A DNA stretch of 5,797 nt from an uncultured Eubacterium sp. (GCA_900551775.1 URXI01000274.1:1-5797), one strand, 5' to 3'. Shown: positions 1-5,542, numbered from the stretch's first letter. The notes: a model not told the origin generated them from the letters alone. A program made the numbers and translations.

Positions 1-1
1 A

Positions 2-109
2 CTGGAAGGAAACACCGATATTCCGGCATCGTTCCAGGGCGTTCCTATCACCATGACTGCAGCCGCGCTCTTATCCCTTGCATTCATGGGATTCGGCGGA
101 TTAGTGTAG
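2..109 (+). CDS. rnfA: RnfA, C-terminal end (partial)
   Basis: Only the last 35 codons are present; the gene begins upstream of the window. The reading frame from base 2 gives a peptide with PASFQGVPITMTAAALLSLA followed by FMGFGGLV and a TAG stop. This matches the conserved end of RnfA (called RsxA in enterics), where a final transmembrane helix closes with a LMSLAFMGFSGLV-like motif. RnfA is an integral membrane subunit of the Rnf complex, which couples electron transfer from reduced ferredoxin to NAD+ with Na+ or H+ translocation. The next gene is rnfB, 21 nt downstream, and the order rnfA-rnfB at the end of an operon is typical of clostridial rnfCDGEAB clusters. The identification rests on a short but distinctive tail and on the neighbour. 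Confidence 0.9.
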   Translation: MEGNTDIPASFQGVPITMTAAALLSLAFMGFGGLV

Positions 110-130
110 TATAAGGAGGCGAGTTAAGAA

Positions 131-1009
131 ATGATGGATATTTTAATACCGGTATTGCTGGTAGTAGCAATGGGTTTCATCTTTGCCGTCATCCTGACTA
201 TTGCGTCAAAGATATTCTTCGTACCTGTGGATGAAACGGTTACAAACTTAAGAGCCGAGCTTCCGGGAGCCAACTGCGGAGCCTGCGGATTCGCCGGCTG
301 CGACGATTACGCTGCCGCATTGGCCGAAGACCCTTCCATCGGAACATCCAAGTGTCCCGTAGGAGGCGCCGACGTTGCCGCCAAGCTGGCAGGCATACTG
401 GGCGTAGAGGCCGGAACGGCCGAGCCTCAGGTGGCGGTGGTAATGTGTAACGGTAACAATCAGGCTGCAAAGAAGCTGATGGAATATCAGGGACTTTCGA
501 CATGCTCTGCTGCAAAGCAGCTGTTTGGCGGACTCAACGTCTGCTCTCACGGCTGTCTGGGTCTGGGCGACTGTCAGGCAGCTTGTCCTTACGGCGCTAT
601 CCAGGTATGTGACGGCGTTGCAGTGGTCAACAGAGATATGTGCGTAGGCTGCGGTATTTGTGCAAATACCTGTCCTAACCGCGTTATAAGAATAGCCCCT
701 GCTAAGAACAAGGTTATCGTACAGTGCCATTCCACCGATCCGGGAGCCAAGACCAGAAAGGCCTGCTCCAACGGATGTATCGGATGTAAGAAGTGCGAAA
801 AGGCTTGTAAGTTCGAAGCGATCACTGTGGAAAACAACGTTGCCCGCATTGATCCTGAGAAGTGCAAGAACTGCGGACTCTGTGCAAAAGAATGTCCAAC
901 TGGCGCAATCAACAACATGAGAGTGAAGAAAGCACCGGCAAAACCGGCTGCTCCAAAAGCAGAAGCTCCAAAGGCTGAAGCTGCTCCAGAAGCAAAACCT
1001 GAAGCATAA
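131..1009 (+). CDS. rnfB: Rnf complex subunit RnfB, polyferredoxin
   Basis: This is the iron-sulfur electron-entry subunit of the membrane Rnf complex (ferredoxin:NAD+ oxidoreductase), facing the cytoplasm. The 292-residue protein starts with one membrane helix at about residues 4-28. Next comes the RnfB-type 4Fe-4S domain with C49, C52, C57 and C75 (the CGACGFAGC motif). A long cysteine-rich part follows: C138-C142-C148-C152, a ferredoxin pattern C171xxC174xxC177xxxC181P, a cluster at C212-C216-C219-C222-C226, and a second ferredoxin pattern C245xxC248xxC251xxxC255P. I count 25 cysteines, enough for about six clusters, as in clostridial RnfB proteins and more than in the enteric form. The last 28 residues or so form a low-complexity tail rich in Ala, Pro, Lys and Glu. 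AGGAGG at 114-119 serves the start; a second ATG at 134 is an equally possible start. The gene follows rnfA directly and is followed by a terminator, so it is probably the last gene of the operon. Confidence 0.96.
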   Translation: MMDILIPVLLVVAMGFIFAVILTIASKIFFVPVDETVTNLRAELPGANCGACGFAGCDDYAAALAEDPSIGTSKCPVGGADVAAKLAGILGVEAGTAEPQVAVVMCNGNNQAAKKLMEYQGLSTCSAAKQLFGGLNVCSHGCLGLGDCQAACPYGAIQVCDGVAVVNRDMCVGCGICANTCPNRVIRIAPAKNKVIVQCHSTDPGAKTRKACSNGCIGCKKCEKACKFEAITVENNVARIDPEKCKNCGLCAKECPTGAINNMRVKKAPAKPAAPKAEAPKAEAAPEAKPEA

Positions 1010-1025
1010 ACATCATATTTGAACC

Positions 1026-1056
1026 AAAGGGCTGTCCGTTTAAGGGCAGCCTTTTC
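1026..1056 (+). terminator. Intrinsic terminator of the rnf operon
   Basis: AAAGGGCTGTCC (1026-1037) can pair with GGGCAGCCTTTT (1044-1055) as a 12-bp stem with two G-U wobbles and a 6-nt loop (GTTTAA). The T-run forms the end of the right arm. It begins 16 nt after the rnfB stop codon, so it should end transcription of the rnf operon and separate it from the AT-rich promoter region that follows. Confidence 0.85.
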
Positions 1057-1107
1057 ATTTGCAGTTTTTGGAGAATTCTTAAATAAAATTGAGATTTATA
1101 TTTAGTA

Positions 1108-1136
1108 TTGACTTTAATAAAATTAAATGTTATATT
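1108..1136 (+). promoter_or_regulatory. Sigma-A type promoter of the membrane-protein operon
   Basis: The -35 box TTGACT (1108-1113) and -10 box TATATT (1131-1136) each match the consensus at 5 of 6 bases and are separated by exactly 17 nt. The region is very AT-rich, unlike the genes around it. Transcription should start near 1143, leaving a leader of only about 22 nt before the first start codon at 1165. The spacer contains a perfect inverted repeat, TTTAAT-AAA-ATTAAA (1113-1127), that could be an operator, although AT-rich DNA makes such repeats by chance. Confidence 0.75.
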
Positions 1137-1164
1137 TAAATAAATTAAAGAAAGGGGTGAGGGG

Positions 1165-1800
1165 ATGCTGAATATCTGGAACATCAGCTTTGAAGCTGGA
1201 CATATCGGGATCATTGGAATTTTCATCTTGCTGGAAGCGATTTTTATTATAAAAAGGAAAAAGGCGGAATGGATCTTTCCTGTGATAATTTTGATCATTA
1301 CAATGGCATTCTGCATCCGCATGTCCTTTCTTACGACTTCTAAGAATGCGCCAAATTTGGGAACCTTTCCACTTAATGAGGGTTCTCCGCGGGCGGAGAT
1401 TACAGTATTGGTATCCGCACAGCCCAGAAGAGAGGTCATTGCAGTCGGTCAGATCTTTGTAGGTGACGCCCTCCATCGGGAGTACATCAATGTAGATATT
1501 CGCAAAGACAAGGTTGTGGGTACAGAGAAGGCGCTCCCTTACAAAGCTGAATTGGAAGATTGGCTGGAAGATAAGGACGGGAGTTATTCGGGAACTTCCC
1601 TGAAGTACCTGGAACTTCGAGATTTACATGATGAAATGAATATGCGGATGAGCGAAACTAAATTTGCCTTTTTCGCCCTTAAATTCAATCTCGTTCGTTA
1701 TCTGCTTCCTGTATTGATTCTGCCTTTGATGTATCTGATCAGCAGATTTAGGAGAAAGAAGAAAAATTCGTTAAACCAGACTAAGCTGGAAGATTTATAA
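1165..1800 (+). CDS. Membrane protein of unknown function, paralogue type A
   Basis: I do not recognise this 211-residue protein. It has two N-terminal membrane helices (about 14-29 and 36-53) joined by a basic turn (RKK at 31-33), a hydrophilic domain at about 54-175, a third helix (about 178-194), a basic stretch (RRKKK, 196-200) and a charged tail ending KLEDL. The positive-inside rule places the basic turn and the C-terminus in the cytoplasm and the middle domain outside. It is clearly paralogous to the protein at 2405-3028. Residues 91-150 align with residues 90-149 of that protein without a gap, at about 17 identities in 60, including AxGQ, EY, EKAL/EEAL and YK. A short RAEIT motif (76-80) also occurs at the start of the outer domain of the protein at 3332-3916. 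Translation probably uses AAAGGGG at 1151-1157, 7 nt before the ATG. It is the first gene of a tight operon and ends 12 nt before the next start. Confidence 0.8.
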   Translation: MLNIWNISFEAGHIGIIGIFILLEAIFIIKRKKAEWIFPVIILIITMAFCIRMSFLTTSKNAPNLGTFPLNEGSPRAEITVLVSAQPRREVIAVGQIFVGDALHREYINVDIRKDKVVGTEKALPYKAELEDWLEDKDGSYSGTSLKYLELRDLHDEMNMRMSETKFAFFALKFNLVRYLLPVLILPLMYLISRFRRKKKNSLNQTKLEDL

Positions 1801-1812
1801 AGGAGACTCACC

Positions 1813-2376
1813 ATGGGACTTAAATTTTTTCTAGGCATCGGTGCCACCCTCATTATTGTTTATCTGGAGGTGCGGTTATCTTCAAAAAAGCAGTCATGGC
1901 TCGGACTCATTCCCATCGTCCTCGTTGCAGCTTTGTTCTTATCCATAACCGCCGGGGCTTATCGGGAGACAGATCATTATCATACAGCTTCCGTATCAGG
2001 GGAACTGCCCAACGGCTGTATGGCTGGCATAGAGCTTACACTCAATGAGAAGAAAGAGGTCGTTGCATCTTCAGGCATAGAGATTACGGACGAATCGGGA
2101 GAAGTCATGGAGATTATTTCTACTGATCGAGAAGAGTATCAGGTAATACAAAAACGCATCGCACCCCAATTTACAGTAAAAGAGAATGTCGCAGATTGGT
2201 CTGATATTGAGAACGGTGTTCACTACGGCAGCCAGACCATGTCCCGGAGCGCTTTTCTATACTTTATGATCATTGTAGAAATTCCTTTGATTTTGATCTA
2301 TGGGATTCGGCGTTATCAATATCGCCGAAAGAAGCGGCTTGCGGAACTTCGTGAAATGAACATCAAGCTGTTATAA
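1813..2376 (+). CDS. Membrane protein of unknown function, paralogue type B
   Basis: I do not recognise this 187-residue protein. Its plan is the same as its neighbours': membrane helices at about 4-20 and 29-48, an outer hydrophilic domain at about 49-147, a third helix (about 148-164), then a strongly basic segment (RRYQYRRKKR) and a tail ending NIKLL. It is paralogous to the protein at 3332-3916. Shared features are RLSSxK after helix 1, an IELTLNEKKEVVASSG-like strand pair opening the outer domain, the motif DIENG (131-135 here), a (I/V)PLxxIY helix 3, and a (E/K)MxIxLL C-terminus. The outer domain carries a histidine-containing motif (ETDHYH, 52-57) only partly kept in the paralogue (AGYHD). 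AGGAG at 1801-1805 begins directly after the stop of the preceding gene and sits 7 nt before the ATG, so the two genes are surely cotranscribed. Tandem stop codons (TAA TAA) end it. Confidence 0.8.
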   Translation: MGLKFFLGIGATLIIVYLEVRLSSKKQSWLGLIPIVLVAALFLSITAGAYRETDHYHTASVSGELPNGCMAGIELTLNEKKEVVASSGIEITDESGEVMEIISTDREEYQVIQKRIAPQFTVKENVADWSDIENGVHYGSQTMSRSAFLYFMIIVEIPLILIYGIRRYQYRRKKRLAELREMNIKLL

Positions 2377-2404
2377 TAAGAGAGCGCAAAGGGAGGGGAG
2401 AACT

Positions 2405-3028
2405 ATGATTGTGATCAGTGCCATTGCCATTTTGATACTCATTTCAATACCGGTCATCAGCATTCTGGCAGAGCGGTCATTTATCAGGAATAGGAGCAAG
2501 TGGGAGAAGATATTTCCTGTCATTGCCACCCTGGTCTGCGCATTGTTGGTTCTCTCCACTGCCTGGGGGACAACCGGAAGCAGAGGAGATATCGATATCA
2601 ATGTAACCATCGGTGATGAAGAAAACCCATTGGGATCAGTTGGCCTTCTCCATGACAAGAAGACAAGACAGATCACGGCCATCGGCCAGATGATTTGTGG
2701 CGAAGGTGAAAATGCTGAATACGTAGACCTGCAGTTTGAAAATGGGATTCTGACAGGCAGTGAGGAAGCGCTGCGATATAAAACACAAATCGAGGGGGCG
2801 TTGAAACCCTTCCGGAAAGGATTTACCGGACAGTCTGTGACCTTCGGAGAGTATGAAAAGGAACGAGAGGCGCAATCCAGGAAAAGAATCTTCAGGGCAG
2901 ATGGCCTGCTCCATGGACTGAGATGTTATGTGTATGCACCTGTCGCGGTATGGGCGATGTACCTTGTAAGCAAGTGGAGACGCAGGCGCCGTAATCAGGT
3001 AGAAAAAATGAAATTAGACGATTTATAG
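2405..3028 (+). CDS. Membrane protein of unknown function, paralogue type A'
   Basis: This 207-residue protein is the second copy of the type found at 1165-1800. Helices lie at about 3-21 and 36-54, with the KWEKIFPVI entry into helix 2 matching AEWIFPVI in the first copy. An outer domain (about 55-172), a third helix (about 174-189), a run of five arginines (192-196) and a tail ending MKLDDL follow. The best conserved block is residues 90-149 (AIGQ, EY, GSEEAL, YK, FTGQS). The outer domain is acidic near its start (GDEEN, 70-74). The ribosome binding site is GGAGG at 2392-2396, 8 nt before the ATG, with 28 nt between the previous stop and this start, the widest gap in the operon. The function is unknown; location in the cytoplasmic membrane is inferred from the helices. 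Confidence 0.8.
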   Translation: MIVISAIAILILISIPVISILAERSFIRNRSKWEKIFPVIATLVCALLVLSTAWGTTGSRGDIDINVTIGDEENPLGSVGLLHDKKTRQITAIGQMICGEGENAEYVDLQFENGILTGSEEALRYKTQIEGALKPFRKGFTGQSVTFGEYEKEREAQSRKRIFRADGLLHGLRCYVYAPVAVWAMYLVSKWRRRRRNQVEKMKLDDL

Positions 3029-3039
3029 AGGAGACAATT

Positions 3040-3330
3040 ATGGGAATCGAAATTGTGCCATCCTGGATGGAAAATTTAGAAGAAGAGGACATGGTGTTCA
3101 TCAAAAACTTCATACTGACCAGCGGTTCCTTAAAAGAGATGGCTGCAACTTATGGGGTGACCTATCCCACCGTCCGCCTTCGTTTGGACCGGTTGATCGA
3201 CAAAATCAAGGTGCATGAGGATCAGGATGCGGAACCCTATGTGAAGCTGATCAAAAAACTTGCCCTTGATGACAAATTGGATTTTGACACCGCAAAGCTT
3301 TTGATCAGCGCCTATAAAAAGGAGAAATGA
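3040..3330 (+). CDS. DUF2089-like helix-turn-helix protein
   Basis: This 96-residue soluble protein resembles the DUF2089 family by its PSWMENLEEEDMVFIKNF opening and the GSLKEMAATYGVTYPTVRLR helix-turn-helix that follows (about residues 29-52, similar in style to sigma factor region 4). Full-length DUF2089 proteins usually begin with a small zinc ribbon; this one has no cysteines and starts directly at the helical part, so it is a short form. A second helical part (about 65-95, rich in Lys and Asp) ends with KKEK. The recognition helix is probably around TYPTVRLRLDRL. It is the only non-membrane protein in an operon of membrane proteins, so it may regulate that operon, but this is inferred from position. 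AGGAG (3029-3033) overlaps the end region of the preceding gene, 6 nt before the ATG, and the next gene starts 1 nt after this stop. Confidence 0.8.
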   Translation: MGIEIVPSWMENLEEEDMVFIKNFILTSGSLKEMAATYGVTYPTVRLRLDRLIDKIKVHEDQDAEPYVKLIKKLALDDKLDFDTAKLLISAYKKEK

Positions 3331-3331
3331 T

Positions 3332-3916
3332 ATGACGGTATCGGGTATAGTAATAGGTCTTTATGCAGTATTTCTTGGCATTCCTTTGATGATTTGGCTG
3401 CAGTACCGGCTTTCCTCGACGAAAAGCCCTCTGCCGGGTCTGGCCATCATTGCGCTGCTTAGTATCGCCTGTATCAGCTTGACAATCTGGATGCATTACG
3501 AGGTGGCAGGCTATCACGACGTTATTCTGACAGAAGCGTTATCTAAGGGGAATAGAGCCGAAATCACGATCAAATTGGACCGTGAGGGAAAGATTCTCGG
3601 CGCTTCTAATTTAATCATAAAGAATCAAAGTGATGAAATTCTTAACAGTGTCGTCCTGGACGACAGGGGATACGGAGCGCTAATCGCAAAAATGACAGAG
3701 GGCTATGATCTTGATGAACATACGCCAACACTCGATGAGGCTGATATTGAGAACGGATTCAGAGGCTGGAACGGAATCTACAATCGTAATTTCTTCCTTG
3801 GCAATATGGTTTTGGCAGATGTGCCGCTTTTCATGATCTATCTGTTGAAACGAAGGCAGATCAGAAAGAAATGTCAAAAGGAAGAACTCAATAAAATGCA
3901 AATAGAATTATTATAA
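3332..3916 (+). CDS. Membrane protein of unknown function, paralogue type B'
   Basis: This 194-residue protein is the second copy of the type found at 1813-2376. It has membrane helices at about 4-24 and 37-54, an outer domain at about 55-155, a third helix at about 156-172, and a basic, then mixed-charge tail ending MQIELL. The shared signature elements are YRLSSTK after helix 1, AEITIKLDREGKILGAS, DIENG (138-142) and VPLFMIY. The central part of the outer domain (about 100-135) differs considerably from the first copy. Translation is tightly coupled to the regulator gene: AAGGAG (3319-3324) lies within the last codons of that gene and only one base separates the TGA from this ATG. No function is recognised. 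Confidence 0.8.
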   Translation: MTVSGIVIGLYAVFLGIPLMIWLQYRLSSTKSPLPGLAIIALLSIACISLTIWMHYEVAGYHDVILTEALSKGNRAEITIKLDREGKILGASNLIIKNQSDEILNSVVLDDRGYGALIAKMTEGYDLDEHTPTLDEADIENGFRGWNGIYNRNFFLGNMVLADVPLFMIYLLKRRQIRKKCQKEELNKMQIELL

Positions 3917-3925
3917 GGGGGAATC

Positions 3926-4045
3926 ATGATGTCACAGTTAACAGTTCAGCTCATCATCCTGCTCGTATTCATCCTGACTTGGGCAGGGATTATAACAATA
4001 GGGGTATTGTTAGTAAGACACTTTATCAGGAAGCAAAAAAAGTAA
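3926..4045 (+). CDS. Small single-span membrane protein (39 residues)
   Basis: A short open frame follows the preceding stop by 9 nt and is led by a good ribosome binding site (AAGGGGG, 3915-3921). ATG codons occur at 3926 and 3929. The second has the better spacing (7 nt), so the product is 38 or 39 residues. The peptide is MMSQLT, then one long hydrophobic helix (about residues 7-30), then a basic end (RHFIRKQKK), which predicts an N-out, C-in single-pass protein. It ends 1 nt before a strong terminator hairpin, as expected for the last gene of the operon. Its position suggests a small partner or regulator of the four larger membrane proteins, but no family was recognised. Confidence 0.7.
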   Translation: MMSQLTVQLIILLVFILTWAGIITIGVLLVRHFIRKQKK

Positions 4046-4046
4046 T

Positions 4047-4096
4047 CTGCATCAGCTTTGAGCCGGACGTCACTGGGTCCGGCTCATGCAGTTTTT
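4047..4096 (+). terminator. Strong intrinsic terminator, possibly bidirectional
   Basis: GAGCCGGAC (4060-4068) pairs perfectly with GTCCGGCTC (4077-4085) around an 8-nt loop. Outside it, CTGCAT (4047-4052) pairs with ATGCAG (4086-4091) across a 7-nt one-sided bulge. TTTTT (4092-4096) follows on the plus strand. On the minus strand a run of seven T lies 5 nt beyond the outer stem (4035-4041), so the element could also stop the convergent ABC-F transcript, whose gene ends at 4109. Confidence 0.88.
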
Positions 4097-4108
4097 GGCA
4101 TATTTGAT

Positions 4109-4606
4109 CTACAGCGCTATACTCTCTGTCGCCACATTCTCGCAGAAAGCACTGTCGTGCTCGACAAACAGCATGGTCGGCTCATGGGTCACCATGAGAT
4201 TCTCAATCTGCATGCGGGAGATGACGTCGATGTAGTTGAGCGGCTCATCCCAAACATACAGATGCGCCTTTTCACAGAGGCTGGCTGCGATGAGCACCTT
4301 CTTCTTTTGACCTGCGCTGTAATATTCCAGCCTCTTTTCAAATTGTATTCTGGAAAAGTCCAGTTTCCGCAGAATTGCTTTGAAGAGGGTCTGGTCGAGA
4401 ATTCGCGTTGCAGCGTAGTCGTCCAGGGTTCCCGACAGACCCGACGTATCCTGGGGCACATAGGATATTTTCAGCCCGCTGCCGATGCGAACCGTGCCGT
4501 TAAAGGGGATATCAAAGCCGCAGATCAGCTTGAGAATGCTGGACTTGCCGCAGCCGTTTCTGCCCTGCAAAGCGATGCGGTCGCCGCGTCGCACGTCAAA
4601 AGTCAA
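4109..4606 (-). CDS. C-terminal fragment of ABC-F protein (second ATPase domain)
   Basis: This frame carries the second ATPase domain of the broken gene, about 165 residues from a possible TTG start (4604-4606) that overlaps the TGA of the upstream fragment (4603-4605) as TTGA. Such an overlap could allow weak reinitiation, but no ribosome binding site lies at the right distance, so independent translation is unlikely. Reading the frame further upstream recovers QIFRNL, which belongs to the domain. Visible motifs are GRNGCGKSS, ISYVPQDTSGL (Q-loop region), SAGQKKKVLIAASLCEKAH, VWDEPLNYID and FVEHD, all typical of the Lsa branch. The end ATESIAL matches the normal family end, so the C-terminus is complete. 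Confidence 0.6.
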   Translation of the reverse strand: MTFDVRRGDRIALQGRNGCGKSSILKLICGFDIPFNGTVRIGSGLKISYVPQDTSGLSGTLDDYAATRILDQTLFKAILRKLDFSRIQFEKRLEYYSAGQKKKVLIAASLCEKAHLYVWDEPLNYIDVISRMQIENLMVTHEPTMLFVEHDSAFCENVATESIAL

Positions 4607-5430
4607 ATTGCGGAAGATCTGATTTTCCCCTTGGCTGCCTGTGCGCCGATATGGCCTTTGTCCGGTTTAAATCCGGCGTCTCGTCCTGTGTTGTGGCTCT
4701 TTCGCTTTTCGATGGTATCTGACCAGCGGGCCGTTCTGCGGGCTGCCGCTTCCATGGACTTGATATTCTTCATCAACTTTTCGTTCTCTGCCATCTCGTA
4801 GCTGTCCTGCAGCTGTTTGTTATAGTACCAGGTGGAAAAGTTCCCCTTTTGAATGTCGATGTTGGTTTTGTTGATGGAGAGAATGTGGTCGATGCAGGCG
4901 TCGAGGAAGACTCTGTCGTGGGAGACGAGAATGAATCCCTTCTTGCGCTGCAGATAGCTGCTGACCACCTGCCTTGCCTCCATGTCCAGATGGTTGGTGG
5001 GCTCGTCGATCAAAAGGAAGTTGTTTTCCTTGAGGAAGAGGGCGGCCAGCAGGACTTTGGTCTGCTCGCCATTGGACAGGGTGCCGAAGGGACGGTACAA
5101 CACTTCGTCAGAAATGGCAAGCTCGTTCAGCTCTCTTGCAAGCTGCCAATACGCATAGGATGGGACGACCTGCTCTACCACCTCGATTGTGGTAACTGAT
5201 TGATCAGCCACTTCAAAGGGGAAATAGTCGAAATGGACCTTTGCAGAGATCTGCCCACTGTACTCATACTTTCCCAACAGCAGGTTGAGAAAGGTGGTCT
5301 TTCCTCGTCCGTTTCTTCCCGTAAACCCCAGTTTCCAGTCCGTGTCGATCTGAAAGCTGACGTTTTCAAAGATATTCTCATAGCTGCCGTCATAGGCAAA
5401 GGTTAAATTGTTCACGTTAATTAAAGACAT
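4603..5430 (-). CDS. N-terminal fragment of ABC-F protein (first ATPase domain plus half linker)
   Basis: This is the first readable part of the broken ABC-F gene: 275 residues beginning MSLINVNNLTFAYDG. Walker A is at residues 38-45, the signature at 118-123, Walker B at 138-144 and the switch histidine at 171. After about residue 210 a charged helical linker begins, and the last eight residues (GKIRSSAI) are read out of frame past the deletion before TGA at 4603-4605. The start at ATG 5430 is preferred over the in-frame ATG at 5520 because of the strong GGAGGTG site and because the longer form would run through the terminator hairpin. If expressed it would be a lone ATPase domain; ABC-F proteins need both domains to close on two ATPs, so it is probably inactive. 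Confidence 0.7.
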   Translation of the reverse strand: MSLINVNNLTFAYDGSYENIFENVSFQIDTDWKLGFTGRNGRGKTTFLNLLLGKYEYSGQISAKVHFDYFPFEVADQSVTTIEVVEQVVPSYAYWQLARELNELAISDEVLYRPFGTLSNGEQTKVLLAALFLKENNFLLIDEPTNHLDMEARQVVSSYLQRKKGFILVSHDRVFLDACIDHILSINKTNIDIQKGNFSTWYYNKQLQDSYEMAENEKLMKNIKSMEAAARRTARWSDTIEKRKSHNTGRDAGFKPDKGHIGAQAAKGKIRSSAI

Positions 5431-5435
5431 AAAAA

Positions 5436-5442
5436 CACCTCC
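5436..5442 (-). promoter_or_regulatory. Ribosome binding site of the ABC-F gene
   Basis: GGAGGTG on the minus strand, 5 nt (TTTTT) before ATG 5430, is a near-perfect complement to the 16S rRNA end. It fixes the start at MSLINV rather than at the in-frame ATG at 5520. Confidence 0.85.
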
Positions 5443-5461
5443 AGGCTTTTCAAATGCAATG

Positions 5462-5494
5462 AAAAAGCTGCGAGGAAAGTTCTTCTCGCAGCTT
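5462..5494 (-). terminator. Leader terminator (attenuator) of the ABC-F gene
   Basis: On the minus strand AAGCTGCGAG (5494-5485) pairs perfectly with CTCGCAGCTT (5474-5465) around a 10-nt loop (AAGAACTTTC), followed at once by a T-run (5466-5462, its first two bases in the stem). It lies only 31 nt before the gene's start codon and downstream of its promoter, so it can only act as a premature terminator for this gene. The loop plus the 3' arm is complementary to the upstream antiterminator arm at 5562-5574. Confidence 0.88.
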
Positions 5495-5542
5495 AAAAGC
5501 ATTATAACCCCGAGGCGCAAAGGTGCCCCCAGATAATCTATA

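Larger units (their letters stand above)
4109..5430 (-). pseudogene. Lsa-like ABC-F ATPase gene, broken by internal deletion and frameshift
   Basis: The intact family (Lsa, Vga and Msr type ABC-F proteins, about 490-500 residues for Lsa) has two ATPase domains in one chain and no membrane helices. It binds the ribosome and displaces lincosamides, streptogramin A and pleuromutilins. Here both halves are present in order but in different frames. The first domain (275 codons) has Walker A GRNGRGKT, signature LSNGEQ, Walker B FLLIDEP and switch SHD. The second has Walker A GRNGCGKSS, signature SAGQKKK, Walker B LYVWDEP and switch VEHD. The first frame runs through the linker to HIGAQAAK, and the second resumes at ENQIFRNLTF. 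From my recollection of Lsa(A), 50-60 residues are missing between these points: the second linker helix and the first strand of the second ATPase domain. Total length of about 440 codons agrees. One indel cannot explain this; a deletion not divisible by three, near 4621-4635, can. The start at 5430 has GGAGGTG 5 nt upstream. Confidence 0.88.

Noticed and set aside
240..918. Several long open frames on the minus strand opposite rnfB
   Set aside because: They lie entirely within the well-supported rnfB gene, have no ribosome sites or recognisable domains, and are shadows of its codon usage.
909..1476. Minus-strand open frames spanning the rnfB end, the terminator and the start of the membrane operon
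   Set aside because: They cross a clear plus-strand terminator and promoter and show no sensible protein features.
4603..4640. Simple one-base sequencing error as the cause of the split ABC-F gene
   Set aside because: Restoring the frame with one base would still leave about 50 linker and domain residues missing, so a larger deletion is needed.
4058..4801. A 247-codon plus-strand open frame
   Set aside because: It is antisense to the ABC-F gene, starts inside a terminator hairpin, and has no ribosome site or family resemblance.
4849..5406. Plus-strand open frames opposite the first ABC-F domain
   Set aside because: They are shadows of the minus-strand gene, which has all ATPase motifs.
5501..5506. 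A second TATAAT on the minus strand just before the leader terminator
   Set aside because: No -35-like sequence sits 16-18 nt upstream (GGGGCA there), so it is not supported as a promoter.
5431..5520. N-terminal extension of the ABC-F protein to ATG 5520
   Set aside because: The extension would translate the terminator hairpin, has no good ribosome site, and is not part of the family; MSLINV at 5430 with GGAGGTG is the normal start.
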